Assembly: GCA_964396265.1 (NCBI GenBank)
Contig: CAYNEM010000009.1
Coordinates: 1-64,000, forward strand
DNA length: 64,000 nucleotides
Direction of reading: 5' to 3'
From: EA-27 sp964396265
GTDB lineage: Archaea; Thermoplasmatota; Thermoplasmata; RBG-16-68-12; EA-27
Under the pieces are notes generated by a model. The model saw only the letters and a list, made by a program, of their open reading frames with translations, searched no databases and was not told the origin of the DNA. Below, piece after piece: positions 8,811 to 17,083 of the stretch (the first letter of the stretch is position 1; each line of letters begins with the position of its first letter). Made by a program: the position numbers and the translations under genes.

Positions 8811-9227
8811 TCAGCGCCGCCGGTGTTCGATCTTGAGGTGGTTCTCAAGGTGGTCCGAGAACAGCTCCTTTCCGCAGTGTGGACACGAAGTCCGGTTCGC
8901 GTCCGTCGCCCGCGTCGTGAGGATCGTCTCCACGATCCGATCGAGCTCGTCCTGGATCACGACCCCGTCGACCTCGTACCCATGGTGGCCGAGGAGATCT
9001 CCGTTCAACTTGTCGATGTGGAGGTCGATCTTCGCGGCCCTCGGCACGACGTCCTCCCCGTGGGTCTCCACCTTCGCGTGGAACCGCATCTGGCCTCCCA
9101 GCTCTCGATATCCATGGACCTCGAACGTCTCCCGGCGGGTCTGGTAACCGATCGAGCGCAGGGCGGTCTCCAGCGACTGGCGGCGGACCTTCCGGGGCAC
9201 CTGCCCCAACATAAGCACCGAATGCAT
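8811..9227 (-). CDS. Uncharacterised protein with C-terminal C2H2-type zinc finger
   Basis: I do not recognise the family. The 138-residue product has an N-terminal alpha/beta region with basic residues (VPRKVRRQSLETALRSIGY), a central His-rich segment (IDLHIDKLNGDLLGHHGYEVDG) and a C-terminal zinc finger CPHCGKELFSDHLENHLKIEH (Cys-x2-Cys-x12-His pattern) followed by basic residues. It may bind nucleic acid, which is inference from the finger. A TTAAG box near 9240 is about 28 bp before the Met at 9212, so the real start may be 9212 (leaderless) rather than 9227. Confidence 0.7.
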   Translation of the reverse strand: MHSVLMLGQVPRKVRRQSLETALRSIGYQTRRETFEVHGYRELGGQMRFHAKVETHGEDVVPRAAKIDLHIDKLNGDLLGHHGYEVDGVVIQDELDRIVETILTTRATDANRTSCPHCGKELFSDHLENHLKIEHRRR

Positions 9228-9426
9228 GCGGGGCGCCCCTTAAGCCCCTTTTCCCCAAGCGTTGGGTCTCGGCGGCAGGCTTATGCCCCGACGCGCGCAT
9301 CTCCAAGTCGGCCCAGGGGGCCAGGGAGGTCGGTTCCGGCATGATGCGATTCATTTTCCGCTTTGGGCCGGGGACCGGCTGATTGTCCGTTCGCCGTTTT
9401 CCGGCAGTGCGTGTGCCTGCCTGTGA

Positions 9427-10197
9427 ATGCTTGGAGATTCGAAAGCGAACGAAGGAATGCCGAACACACCGTACCTGGACAAGAGCGTCCAGTGGCGGAT
9501 CCGGACCGGACAGATCGACTTCGAGGAGCCCGGGTACCGGGGCACCGTCCGGGCCATCCTGGACGCGGGCCTGGCGACGGAGGTCGAGGGGCTTATCAGC
9601 GCGGGCAAGGAGGCGGACGTGTACCTCGTCCGGTACAACGGCGCCCCGATGGCGGTGAAGGCATTTCGCCTGTACCGCACGTCCCACCGCGGAGGTCGCG
9701 CGATCAAAGTGGACACGATGGGCCAGATGGCGGCGCGTGAGTTTGAGATGCTCCACCGGGCGTGGAAGGGAGGCGCCCGCGTGCCCGCGCCCGCGCGGCG
9801 GGTCGAGAACCTCCTCGCGATGCGCTATGTCGGGGACGAGGACGGGCCCGCTCCGCGCCTCAAGGACGTGCAAGTCGAAAGTCCCGCGCAAGTCCTCCGG
9901 GAGATCCTCGCCGGGGTTGAGAGGCTCGCGGACGTGGGTCTCGTGCACGGAGACCTTAGTCCGTACAACATCCTCATGCATCGCGGCGAACCCTGGATGA
10001 TTGATTTCCCGGACTGCTTGCGCGTGGACCGTCTCGGCGCCTCTCCTTGGCGGCGCCTCGAGCAGGCGGCACACCTGCTCCGTCGTGGACTCCACGCGTT
10101 CGAGGTCTACTTTCGCAACGACCACGTGGCGGTGGAAGTAGAACCGTTCGTGGAGCGGATTATCGCGAGGATCGACCGGCGGGGTGTGCTCAGATGA
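9427..10197 (+). CDS. RIO-family serine/threonine protein kinase
   Basis: Atypical kinase of the RIO family, usually linked to small-subunit ribosome maturation. The 256 residues show the RIO P-loop LISAGKEADVYLV, the ATP-site Lys in AVKAF, the catalytic loop LVHGDLSPYNIL and a metal-binding DFP segment (MIDFPDC). The P-loop is RIO1/RIO3-like while the DFP is closer to RIO2, so I leave the subfamily open. An alternative start is the ATG at 9457 (MPNTPYLDKS). The 3' end overlaps egsA by 8 bp on the opposite strand. Confidence 0.9.
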   Translation: MLGDSKANEGMPNTPYLDKSVQWRIRTGQIDFEEPGYRGTVRAILDAGLATEVEGLISAGKEADVYLVRYNGAPMAVKAFRLYRTSHRGGRAIKVDTMGQMAAREFEMLHRAWKGGARVPAPARRVENLLAMRYVGDEDGPAPRLKDVQVESPAQVLREILAGVERLADVGLVHGDLSPYNILMHRGEPWMIDFPDCLRVDRLGASPWRRLEQAAHLLRRGLHAFEVYFRNDHVAVEVEPFVERIIARIDRRGVLR

Positions 10198-11272
10198 CCT
10201 TGGTGATCCGAGCGAGACGCTCGGCGGCGTCCTGATTGAGCCCTTCATCCCCCAGGATTGTGTACCGTTCCTTGCTCACCTCGTGCGCGTGGGCGAGGGC
10301 GTCCGTGACCTCCTCGTCCGCGACGCCGAGCGCGCGCGCCGTCGTCGGCGCCCCGATCGCGAGAAGGGCCGTGCGGATCGACTCCCAGTCCCCGTTGTGG
10401 AGGTACATCATCATGATTGTGCCAACGCCGACCTGCTCCCCGTGAAGCGCGGGCTTCTTCGCGATGCGGTCCAGAGCGTGGGAGAACTTGTGCTCGCTGC
10501 CCGATGCAGGCCGCGATGATCCCGCGATGCTCATGGCGACCCCGGACGAGACGAGGGCCTTGCACACGAACCACGCGCTCTCCTCGAGCCTGGGCTTGAT
10601 GTTCGCCGCGTTCTCGAGCACGAGCTTTGCCGCCATCTCGCTGAGCGCGGCGGCATAGGAGGAGTAGTACTCGTTCCGGAGGTTCCTCGCAAGGATCCAG
10701 TCCTTGACCGCCACGAGGTTCGAGACGATGTCCCCGCACCCCGCCGCCAGGAGGCGGAACGGAGAGTTCGCGATGATCTGGGTGTCCATGATCACCGCCA
10801 CGGGTGTCTGCGCGACGAGGCTCAGCTTCTCGCCCCCGTCCCCTGTGATGCTCGCGCGCGACGACACGACGCCGTCATGGCTCGCGGCGGTCGGGACGCT
10901 CACGAAACTGGCGCCCGCCTGGTGGGACGCCTGCTTCGCCACGTCGATGCTCCGCCCGCCTCCGACCCCGACCGCGAACTCGAGGTCCGCCTTCCGGAGG
11001 ATGGTCTCCGCCTCGCGCACCGCGGCCATCGAGGAATCGGGGATGATGTACTCCTCGACCCGGATCTTGTTCTCGCCGAGCTTCTGCACGACCGTATCCC
11101 CCGCGACCTTCATCGTCGTCGGGTCCGCCACGACGAGCGCGCGCCGCCCGAGTTTGAGGCGCACACACACCTCGCCGACCTGCTGGATCGCGTCGTGGCC
11201 GATGACGACGCTCCGCGGGAGCTCCATGGACTTGGACTTGGAAAAGGGAGGCTCCGGCTCGATTGTCGCCAT
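10190..11272 (-). CDS. egsA: sn-Glycerol-1-phosphate dehydrogenase
   Basis: NAD(P)H-dependent reduction of dihydroxyacetone phosphate to sn-glycerol-1-phosphate, the committed step of archaeal lipid backbone synthesis. The 360-residue protein shows the nucleotide-binding VGVGGGRSIDVAKQAS, the metal-site Asp and His residues in TAASHDGVVSS, SGSEHKFSHALD and ALHGEQVGVG, all typical of the family. It begins with ATG at 11272, about 30 bp after a TATA-like box, so probably leaderless. Its presence supports an archaeal host. carS, a later step of the same pathway, lies at 19.4 kb. Confidence 0.96.
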   Translation of the reverse strand: MATIEPEPPFSKSKSMELPRSVVIGHDAIQQVGEVCVRLKLGRRALVVADPTTMKVAGDTVVQKLGENKIRVEEYIIPDSSMAAVREAETILRKADLEFAVGVGGGRSIDVAKQASHQAGASFVSVPTAASHDGVVSSRASITGDGGEKLSLVAQTPVAVIMDTQIIANSPFRLLAAGCGDIVSNLVAVKDWILARNLRNEYYSSYAAALSEMAAKLVLENAANIKPRLEESAWFVCKALVSSGVAMSIAGSSRPASGSEHKFSHALDRIAKKPALHGEQVGVGTIMMMYLHNGDWESIRTALLAIGAPTTARALGVADEEVTDALAHAHEVSKERYTILGDEGLNQDAAERLARITKVI

Positions 11273-11297
11273 CGCGGAGCGACATCGTGGGTGTCGG

Positions 11298-11307
11298 TAC
11301 TTAAAGG
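11298..11307 (-). promoter_or_regulatory. TATA-like box of egsA
   Basis: On the minus strand this reads CCTTTAAGTA, centred about 30 bp before the egsA ATG, consistent with a leaderless transcript. Confidence 0.6.
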
Positions 11308-11372
11308 TGGACCGTCCATCCGGCGAGGTCTGCCCAAAGATTCGCGAAGGGCCCGGTAATCGGGTCGGAACG

Positions 11373-11380
11373 TTTTAGAG
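11373..11380 (+). promoter_or_regulatory. TATA-like box of the large TPR gene
   Basis: TTTTAGAG is the only A/T-rich run in this spacer and is centred about 30 bp before the ATG at 11407. Confidence 0.5.
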
Positions 11381-11406
11381 CGCGGGCCTCTCTGCGCACG
11401 CCCGTC

Positions 11407-13602
11407 ATGGCCGTCGACGTAGACACGGCCCAGCGCACGGACTCTGCGGCGGAAGAGCAGTTCCTGCGTGGGAATGCGTTGTGCGACGCGCACCGGTACG
11501 AGGAGGCCCTCCCATACTACGACCGCGCGATCGCGCTCGGGCAGAACGACGAGGTCGTCTGGAACAACCGTGGGGTGGCGCTCGACTCTCTGGGGCGGCA
11601 CGACGACGCCCTCGAATCCTACCGGAAGTCGCTGCAGGCCAACCCCGCCTACGAGGTCGCCTGGTACAACATGGGGAACGCGCACTCGTACCTCCAGCAG
11701 TTCGAGAAGGCCATCGAGTGCTACGATCGGGCCCTGGAGCTGAACGCGGACTATCGGATCGCGCTGTACGACAAGGGGCTGGCGCTCGCGCATCTCGGCC
11801 GGACGCGGAAGGCCCTCGAGTGTTACGACCGGCTCGTGGAGCGCGACGCCGGGGACAAGGCCGCGTGGCTGCGTCGCGCCCTCCTTCTCGAGGAGCTGGA
11901 AAAGTACGATGAGGCCGTGGTGGCCTACCGCAAAGCGGTCGCGCTCGACCCCGAATACGAGGACGCGTGGAACGGGATGGGGAACGCCCTGTACTCCGCC
12001 GAGAGGTACGAGGAGGCCCTGCAGTGCTACGACCAGGTCCTCAAGATCAACCCGAGGAACGAGGAGGCGTGGAACAACAAGGGGTTCACGTTCTTCATGC
12101 TCGGGATCCACGACGAGGCGCTCAAGGCCTACGACCGCGCGCTCGCGGTCAACCCGCGATACAAGCACGCGTGGTACAACAAGGGATACACGTACCACGG
12201 GATCGACAAGCTCGAAGAAGCGATTGTGTGCTACAAGCAGGCCCTCGAATTCGACAAGGGGGACGAGGTCCTGTGGAACAACCTGGGCAACGCCCTCTAC
12301 AACCTGGGTCGGTACGAGCAGTCCCTCCCGTACTTCTTCGCGGCGATCGAGGTGAATCCCGTCTACGAGATCGCGTGGAACAACATCGGGAACGCACTCG
12401 ACAAGATGGGCCGCCACGGCGAATCCATCCCGTTTCATGACAAGGCGCTGTCCGTGAAGCCGGACTTCGATTATGCGCTGTACGCGAAGGGTCACGCGCT
12501 GAGCAAGCTGGGGAAGCACGAGGAGGGGCTGGAGCTGATCGACCAGTCGCTCGAGCTCAACCCTAATTACGACCATGCGTGGTATGCGAAGTCGGACGTG
12601 CTTTTCCACATGGGTCGCCACGAGGAGGCGCGGGAGGCGATCAACAACTCCCTCGTCCTGAACTCGGGGTCCGACGAGTCTTGGATCCTGCGCGGGAGCA
12701 TCTGCGAGGCGATGAACCACCCGGAGGAGGCGGAGTATTGCTATCGCGAGGCGCTGCGATGCCATGACTACGCCCTCCAAGCGGATCCGGGGAATCCGGA
12801 GACCGTAGCCGCGAAGGTCGCGCTGCTCGTCGAGCATGAGCGGCCTGACGAGGCGCTTGCGGCGATCGAGGCGAGTACGACGGCGATGGAGGATCCGACG
12901 CTCGCGGCGAAGCGCGCGGAACTGCTCCTCAGGGTTGGACGTGCGCCCGAGGCCGTGCTCATCGCCCATCACGCCACGAAGCTCGACGGCAACTCTGCTT
13001 CCGCATGGCGCGCGAGGGGCCGGGCGCTCGTCGCGACCGCCCGGACGGGCGAGGCGGTGGAGGCGTTCCAGCGCGCTCTCGAGATTCGCGAGGACCCGGC
13101 GGGTCGGGTAGACCTCGCGAAGGCCCTGCTGGCCTTGGGCCGCCCGGACGAGGCGCTGCCCCATGTCCGCTTTGCGATCGACCTCGGCGCGCCGGCGAGG
13201 ACGCTGCACGCGCAAATCCTGCTGGCGGCCCGCCAGCCGGAGGGTGCGATCAATGTGTGTAAGGATGCGCTCGCGGCTGGGGAACCCCCCGACGCGGTCT
13301 GGTTCACGATGTCCCGGGCCCGGGCCCGTAACAAGGACTTCAATGGCGCGTTGCGAATCCTCGATGCGGCAATCGGCGCGAACCCCAAGCGCGAGGAGTA
13401 CTGGGCGGAGAAGGGTCGACTCCTGATCGGTGCGGGCCAGCCGTCGAAGGCCCTCAAGGCGATCGATGCGGCCCTCGCCCGGAACCCCGACTACCGCCAA
13501 GCATGGCACCACCGTGGGAAGGCGCTCGAGGCCCTCGCGCGTCCCGAGGAGGCACGCAAGTGCTTCGAGCGCGCGCGGGCCGCCGTCGGTGTGGATAAGT
13601 AG
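11407..13602 (+). CDS. Large tetratricopeptide repeat (TPR) protein
   Basis: A 731-residue protein built almost entirely of TPR units, roughly twenty tandem 34-residue repeats. The first dozen are very regular with the W-N-N-x-G / Y-x-x-A-x-x-x-Y-x-x-A-L signature (for example AWYNMGNAHSYLQQFEKAI). The last third (from about residue 450) is more diverged and Ala-rich. No signal peptide or membrane segment is visible, so it is probably a cytoplasmic scaffold; partners are unknown. A PUA-domain gene follows 20 bp later in the same direction. A very long open frame on the opposite strand is only a shadow of the biased repeat codons. Confidence 0.92.
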   Translation: MAVDVDTAQRTDSAAEEQFLRGNALCDAHRYEEALPYYDRAIALGQNDEVVWNNRGVALDSLGRHDDALESYRKSLQANPAYEVAWYNMGNAHSYLQQFEKAIECYDRALELNADYRIALYDKGLALAHLGRTRKALECYDRLVERDAGDKAAWLRRALLLEELEKYDEAVVAYRKAVALDPEYEDAWNGMGNALYSAERYEEALQCYDQVLKINPRNEEAWNNKGFTFFMLGIHDEALKAYDRALAVNPRYKHAWYNKGYTYHGIDKLEEAIVCYKQALEFDKGDEVLWNNLGNALYNLGRYEQSLPYFFAAIEVNPVYEIAWNNIGNALDKMGRHGESIPFHDKALSVKPDFDYALYAKGHALSKLGKHEEGLELIDQSLELNPNYDHAWYAKSDVLFHMGRHEEAREAINNSLVLNSGSDESWILRGSICEAMNHPEEAEYCYREALRCHDYALQADPGNPETVAAKVALLVEHERPDEALAAIEASTTAMEDPTLAAKRAELLLRVGRAPEAVLIAHHATKLDGNSASAWRARGRALVATARTGEAVEAFQRALEIREDPAGRVDLAKALLALGRPDEALPHVRFAIDLGAPARTLHAQILLAARQPEGAINVCKDALAAGEPPDAVWFTMSRARARNKDFNGALRILDAAIGANPKREEYWAEKGRLLIGAGQPSKALKAIDAALARNPDYRQAWHHRGKALEALARPEEARKCFERARAAVGVDK

Positions 13603-13622
13603 CGCGGGCCCGTTCGCGTGCC

Positions 13623-14111
13623 GTGCTGAAGCCGCGGAACCGCCAGAGGCTGCGGCGCAAGGAGGTCGCGGACTACGTCGCGAGCCTCGAGGCCGCGTAT
13701 GGATGCTCGGTGTTTTCGCCAGACGCGAACGTGGACTTGGCGGAGGCGGGGCCGTTTCCGGTGCTCCTCGTGGACGCGGAGGCGGTCGCGCTGCTGCACG
13801 GCGGCCGCCCCCTGCTAACCGTCCGCGGGGCCTTAGCTTACAAACCCACGAGGCGATTCGTCACGGTCGACATGGGCGCGGTGAAGTTCGTGTACAACGG
13901 CGCGGACGTCATGGCGCCGGGCATCGTGGAGGCGGACCCGGGGATCGTGGCGGGCGACTTCGTCTGGGTCCGGGACGAGCGGAATCTCCGGCCGCTGGCG
14001 GTGGGTGAGGCACTCATGACGGGCGTGGCGATGGGGGCGTCGGAGAAGGGGAAGTCCGTCAGGTCCATCCACCACGTTGGCGACGAACTCTGGAAGATGG
14101 ACGAGCCCTGA
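13623..14111 (+). CDS. PUA-domain RNA-binding protein
   Basis: A 162-residue protein with a short N-terminal domain and a C-terminal PUA domain (about residues 75-155: FVTVDMGAVKFVYNGADVMAPGI, then DPGIVAGDFVWVRDE and a final GKSVRSIHHVGDELW). This resembles archaeal MCT-1/Tma20-like and related PUA proteins that bind structured RNA in translation or RNA modification. No catalytic domain accompanies it, so I assign RNA binding only. The start is a GTG 20 bp after the TPR gene, suggesting cotranscription. It converges on the next gene with no spacer. Confidence 0.85.
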   Translation: MLKPRNRQRLRRKEVADYVASLEAAYGCSVFSPDANVDLAEAGPFPVLLVDAEAVALLHGGRPLLTVRGALAYKPTRRFVTVDMGAVKFVYNGADVMAPGIVEADPGIVAGDFVWVRDERNLRPLAVGEALMTGVAMGASEKGKSVRSIHHVGDELWKMDEP

Positions 14112-15053
14112 TCAAGCCCAGTACGGGCTCCGGAGGAGCTTGTACGCGGACATGACTGCGGTCACGGCCTCGCCCGCGCCCGTGACGATTCTCTTGTCCT
14201 TGCTCGGGTACGACACGACGTCCCCGCACGCGAAGATGCCCGGGATGGTCGTGCTCATGTCGGCGTGCACGCGGATGTGGCGGTCGTCCTCCAGCTGCAC
14301 GCCCCACTTGCGGACATGGTCGATGTTCGTCAGGAACCCGACCTGCACGATGACCGCGTCGGCTTTCACGACGGTCCGCTCGAGAGTCTGGTTGTTGTAG
14401 ACGACGGCGGCCTCGACGATCCCGTCCCCTTGGATCTCAGTGACCTCGCAGTTCAGCATGAGCTCGACGGGGGCCCGCTTCACGGCGTCGACGTTCTTCT
14501 CCATCGCGCGGAACACGTCGCGTCGGTGGGCGAGGGTGACCTTGCTCGCCGTGCTCATCAACTGGAGAGCGGACTCGAGCGCGCTGTCCCCGCCCCCGGC
14601 GATGACCACGCGCTTCCCCCGGAACAGCCGGCGGTCGGGGATCATGTAGTACACGCCCTTGCCCTCGAGCTCTGCCTCGCCGGGCACGTTGAGCAGCTTC
14701 GGAGTGAAGAGACCCCACCCGAGAGCGAGGATCACCACGCGCCCCTCGTACTCCGCGCGATTCGTCGTCACGAGGAAGTCGTGCTTCCTCTGCGCGATCT
14801 CGAGGACCTCCTCGCGGTCCTTCATCTCGCACCCCGCCTCGCGCGCGTGGTTCACGAAGAGGCCGCCCAGCTCCTCCGCCTCGATCGCGATGTAGCTCGG
14901 GTAGTCGTAGACGGATTTCGTCGGGTACACGGTCTTGAGCTGACCGCCGAACTCCTTTGCCTCAAGGATGAGGGTCCGCAGGTCGCGCGTCCGCGCGTAC
15001 AGTCCGGCGGTGCAACCCGTGGGACCTCCACCGACGACGACGACGTCGTGCAT
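14112..15053 (-). CDS. FAD-dependent pyridine nucleotide oxidoreductase, ferredoxin-NADP reductase type (TrxR fold, no CxxC)
   Basis: The 313-residue flavoprotein has an N-terminal FAD-binding VVVGGGPTGCTAGLYA, an NADPH-binding VVIAGGGDSALESALQL and a C-terminal GIFACGDVVSYPSK, the layout of thioredoxin reductase. The redox CxxC expected between the two nucleotide domains is absent (the region reads YMIPDRRLFRGKR), so it cannot work as a disulfide thioredoxin reductase. That pattern fits the TrxR-like ferredoxin/flavodoxin-NADP reductases. The substrate carrier is inferred. It starts at ATG 15053, about 33 bp after a TATA-like box. Confidence 0.88.
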   Translation of the reverse strand: MHDVVVVGGGPTGCTAGLYARTRDLRTLILEAKEFGGQLKTVYPTKSVYDYPSYIAIEAEELGGLFVNHAREAGCEMKDREEVLEIAQRKHDFLVTTNRAEYEGRVVILALGWGLFTPKLLNVPGEAELEGKGVYYMIPDRRLFRGKRVVIAGGGDSALESALQLMSTASKVTLAHRRDVFRAMEKNVDAVKRAPVELMLNCEVTEIQGDGIVEAAVVYNNQTLERTVVKADAVIVQVGFLTNIDHVRKWGVQLEDDRHIRVHADMSTTIPGIFACGDVVSYPSKDKRIVTGAGEAVTAVMSAYKLLRSPYWA

Positions 15054-15083
15054 CGTGCGACGTTTTCGCGTACAGGCCGTTGG

Positions 15084-15089
15084 TATATG
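15084..15089 (-). promoter_or_regulatory. TATA-like box of the flavin reductase gene
   Basis: CATATA on the minus strand, about 33 bp before the ATG at 15053, in a GC-rich spacer. Confidence 0.55.
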
Positions 15090-15122
15090 AGCGTTCTGCC
15101 CCGGGGGGGTGTGCCTCCGCTA

Positions 15123-15130
15123 TCTTTAAG
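15123..15130 (+). promoter_or_regulatory. TATA-like box of sepF
   Basis: TCTTTAAG is centred about 33 bp before the first sepF ATG (15160) and 42 bp before the second (15169). Confidence 0.55.
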
Positions 15131-15159
15131 TCGGGTGCTCCCATTCGTCGGTCCAAGGG

Positions 15160-15552
15160 ATGGGATCGATGGCTTTCATCAAGAAACCCTTCAAGAAGCT
15201 CGTGGAAGGCGGCTCCGCCGCGCAATCGGACGCATACATCGACCTCGGGGAACTCACCTTCGAGGATGCCTCGCCCCTGGGCCAGGTGGCGCAGCACTGG
15301 GTCCGAGTCGCGGAAGTGTACCGATACGAGGACCTGGGGGACTTGACCACCCACGTCTACAACGGGGACATATTGCTCATCGACTACACGTCCATCGCGA
15401 ACGACGAGTTGGCGTTGAAACGGATGACCGCGGACCTGAAGAACGTGGCGCAGGACACGGGCGGTGACGTCGCCGCGGTCGGCAAGAACTACCTCCTCGC
15501 GACGCCCGCGGGCGTGAAGATCGACCGGAACAAGATCAAGGGCAGCCTGTAG
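15160..15552 (+). CDS. sepF: Archaeal SepF cell-division protein
   Basis: SepF anchors FtsZ filaments to the membrane in archaea that divide with FtsZ. The 130-residue protein has a basic amphipathic N-terminus suited to membrane binding (AFIKKPFKKLVEGG), a linker and a C-terminal SepF core with YNGDILLIDYTSIANDEL, then LKNVAQDTGGDVAAVGKNYLLATP and a final VKIDRNKIKG. A second ATG at 15169 could also start it. The gene is alone on its strand and its stop abuts the stop of a KaiC-like gene. A divergent FtsZ-like protein is encoded about 30 kb away; a canonical FtsZ is not in the window. Confidence 0.92.
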   Translation: MGSMAFIKKPFKKLVEGGSAAQSDAYIDLGELTFEDASPLGQVAQHWVRVAEVYRYEDLGDLTTHVYNGDILLIDYTSIANDELALKRMTADLKNVAQDTGGDVAAVGKNYLLATPAGVKIDRNKIKGSL

Positions 15553-16353
15553 TCAGTCCGCCGCGATCGGACGGGCGCGGAATTGCCCGCCCTCGAACTC
15601 TAGGACGAAGTAATCGCGCGCGTGGTTCGCGTGCCGCATCTTGTTGCAGCGGATGCGCAGGTCCACGCGCCCGTCAGTGGGACTTCCGTACGACAGGGTG
15701 ATCGCCCCGTCGGCAAGGAACTCCTCGTCGTGCGGGAAGTCGGAGGCTCCCTGGGACTCCGCGATCAGGATCGTCGTCACCCCGAGCCCGCGCAGGTACG
15801 TGAAGAGGTGGAACAGGTCCCGCCGCGGGTTCGTCATCTCCGTCAGGGAGTAGAGGGAATTGAGGGGATCGAGCACCAGGATGGCCACCTGGTCCTTCTC
15901 CATCCGCCTCGCGAGGTAGTCCTTCAGGATCTGGAGCCAATCCTTGGCCCCCTCCACGGCCTCGTGTTCTGTGCGCAGTCTCCCGATGTCCACGATGAAG
16001 TCGTCGCCTCCCTTCATGCCTAGCCGTTCCATGGTCCGGACGAGGCTCTCGCGCCCTTCCTCGAGGGACACATAGAGGACCTTCGCGCCTTGTCGGCGGT
16101 TATGATAGGCGATGCTCAGCGCGAGGGATGTCTTCATCGAACCCGAAGGACCCGCGAGAAGGACCACGTGTCCCGCGGGGATGCCTCCCTCAATGGCCTC
16201 GTCGAAGCCCTGCACGAAGGTGCGGACCCGGGCTCCGCCCTCGCCCTCCCTCCGGGGGCTCGCCATTCGCGAGACGACCTCCGCCAACCGCTGGACTTCA
16301 CGACGGAGGTCTGCGACCTCTCGGGCAAGCTCGTCATCCTTCTCGGTCGCCAT
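15553..16353 (-). CDS. KaiC-like RecA-superfamily ATPase with N-terminal coiled coil
   Basis: The 266-residue protein has an N-terminal helical segment of about 35 residues (DDELAREVADLRREVQRLAEVV, likely coiled coil) and then a KaiC-type ATPase domain: GIPAGHVVLLAGPSGSMKTSLA, the catalytic-Glu strand YVSLEEGRESL, Walker B VAILVLDPLNSLYSL and a conserved MTNPRRDLFHLFTYLRGL. The Walker A reads GxxGSMKT, with Met where GKT ATPases have Gly. Two more KaiC-like genes nearby have the same Met. The role is probably regulatory or signalling; no kinase tail is visible. It converges on sepF with no gap. Confidence 0.88.
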   Translation of the reverse strand: MATEKDDELAREVADLRREVQRLAEVVSRMASPRREGEGGARVRTFVQGFDEAIEGGIPAGHVVLLAGPSGSMKTSLALSIAYHNRRQGAKVLYVSLEEGRESLVRTMERLGMKGGDDFIVDIGRLRTEHEAVEGAKDWLQILKDYLARRMEKDQVAILVLDPLNSLYSLTEMTNPRRDLFHLFTYLRGLGVTTILIAESQGASDFPHDEEFLADGAITLSYGSPTDGRVDLRIRCNKMRHANHARDYFVLEFEGGQFRARPIAAD

Positions 16354-16454
16354 GTGCCGGCCCCAACCTCCCCTGGGACCTATGTAGGTGGGTCCTCCCT
16401 TATGCCTTACGGCCCTTCGCTTACTGAAAATCAGGGTAGGGTGTTTTCACGGAA

Positions 16455-16465
16455 GCTATAAATAG
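16455..16465 (+). promoter_or_regulatory. TATA box of the DUF6015-like gene
   Basis: GCTATAAATAG is one of the best TATA boxes in the window. It is centred 42 bp before the ATG at 16502, implying a leader of roughly 15 nt. Confidence 0.7.
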
Positions 16466-16501
16466 GCCGCGCCCCACATTAGAACCCCTCAGAGGCCGCG
16501 A

Positions 16502-16921
16502 ATGGCGATAGAGACGAAGACCGAGCCCGGGCTCCTCGGCGCCTTGACCGTTGACGACCTGACCCGGGCGATCAAGAACTCGATCGACCGAGCGGGCATG
16601 AAGGACGACGAGGCACGATCCATTGCCCAGCACGTCCTGAACTTCTTCGGTTATTCCGAACGCATCATCGACAACGTCCTCGAGCCGGAGGACCGCGACG
16701 CCTTCTACCTCCTCGAGGATTCTGGGATCCTGACGACGGAGCGCGAGGAGACGACCCTGTATGACGGCCGCGAGTGGCGCATCCACTATTGGATGTTCCG
16801 GAAAGACCGAATCGCGGAGCTCGTCCAGGTCGCGCGGCAGCAAGAGGAGCTCGACCGCGGCGGAAACGTGTACGACGACGTGCCCGAAGACTTCTGGAAC
16901 CAGAGGAAGAAAGCAGAGTAG
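16502..16921 (+). CDS. Small conserved archaeal protein, DUF6015-like, wHTH-type fold
   Basis: 139 residues, function unknown. An N-terminal helical part (LTVDDLTRAIKNSIDRAGM, then DEARSIAQHVLNFFGYSERIIDNVL) is followed by a winged-helix-like strand region (AFYLLEDSGILTTEREETTLYDGREWRIHYW) and an acidic C-terminus. I recall similar Thermoplasmata proteins labelled DUF6015, without a search. The fold suggests a regulator or adaptor and the strong promoter suggests good expression. It sits between two KaiC-like genes transcribed on the other strand. Confidence 0.75.
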   Translation: MAIETKTEPGLLGALTVDDLTRAIKNSIDRAGMKDDEARSIAQHVLNFFGYSERIIDNVLEPEDRDAFYLLEDSGILTTEREETTLYDGREWRIHYWMFRKDRIAELVQVARQQEELDRGGNVYDDVPEDFWNQRKKAE

Positions 16922-16928
16922 GCAGCCC

Positions 16929-17058
16929 CTAGATCACGAAAGGATAGGCTGTGTCCCACCCCTCAAGCTGGTGGAGGACGTCCGCCGCCCTCACGACCAC
17001 GTCGATATCGAAAGCGGAGTCCGAGACATCCGCCGAGAAGTGGATGGTGATTGGCGGC
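16929..17058 (-). other. Orphan protein-like reading frame without a start codon
   Basis: Between the DUF6015-like gene and the KaiC-like gene, a minus-strand frame ending at a TAG (16929-16931) encodes a protein-like tail: ITIHFSADVSDSAFDIDVVV, then RAADVLHQLEGWDTAYPFVI. The nearest upstream in-frame stop is a TGA inside the KaiC gene near 17105, and no ATG, GTG or TTG lies between that stop and this tail. It could be a remnant, a gene with a non-canonical start, or the end of something broken by an indel. Confidence 0.3.
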
Positions 17059-17083
17059 CGGGGCCGGACTAAACCTTGGCGCG

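Noticed and set aside
11110..13512. An 800-codon open frame on the minus strand
   Set aside because: It is antisense to the TPR gene; repeats with biased third positions leave the opposite frame open. The product has no recognisable motif and is very Arg/Val-rich.
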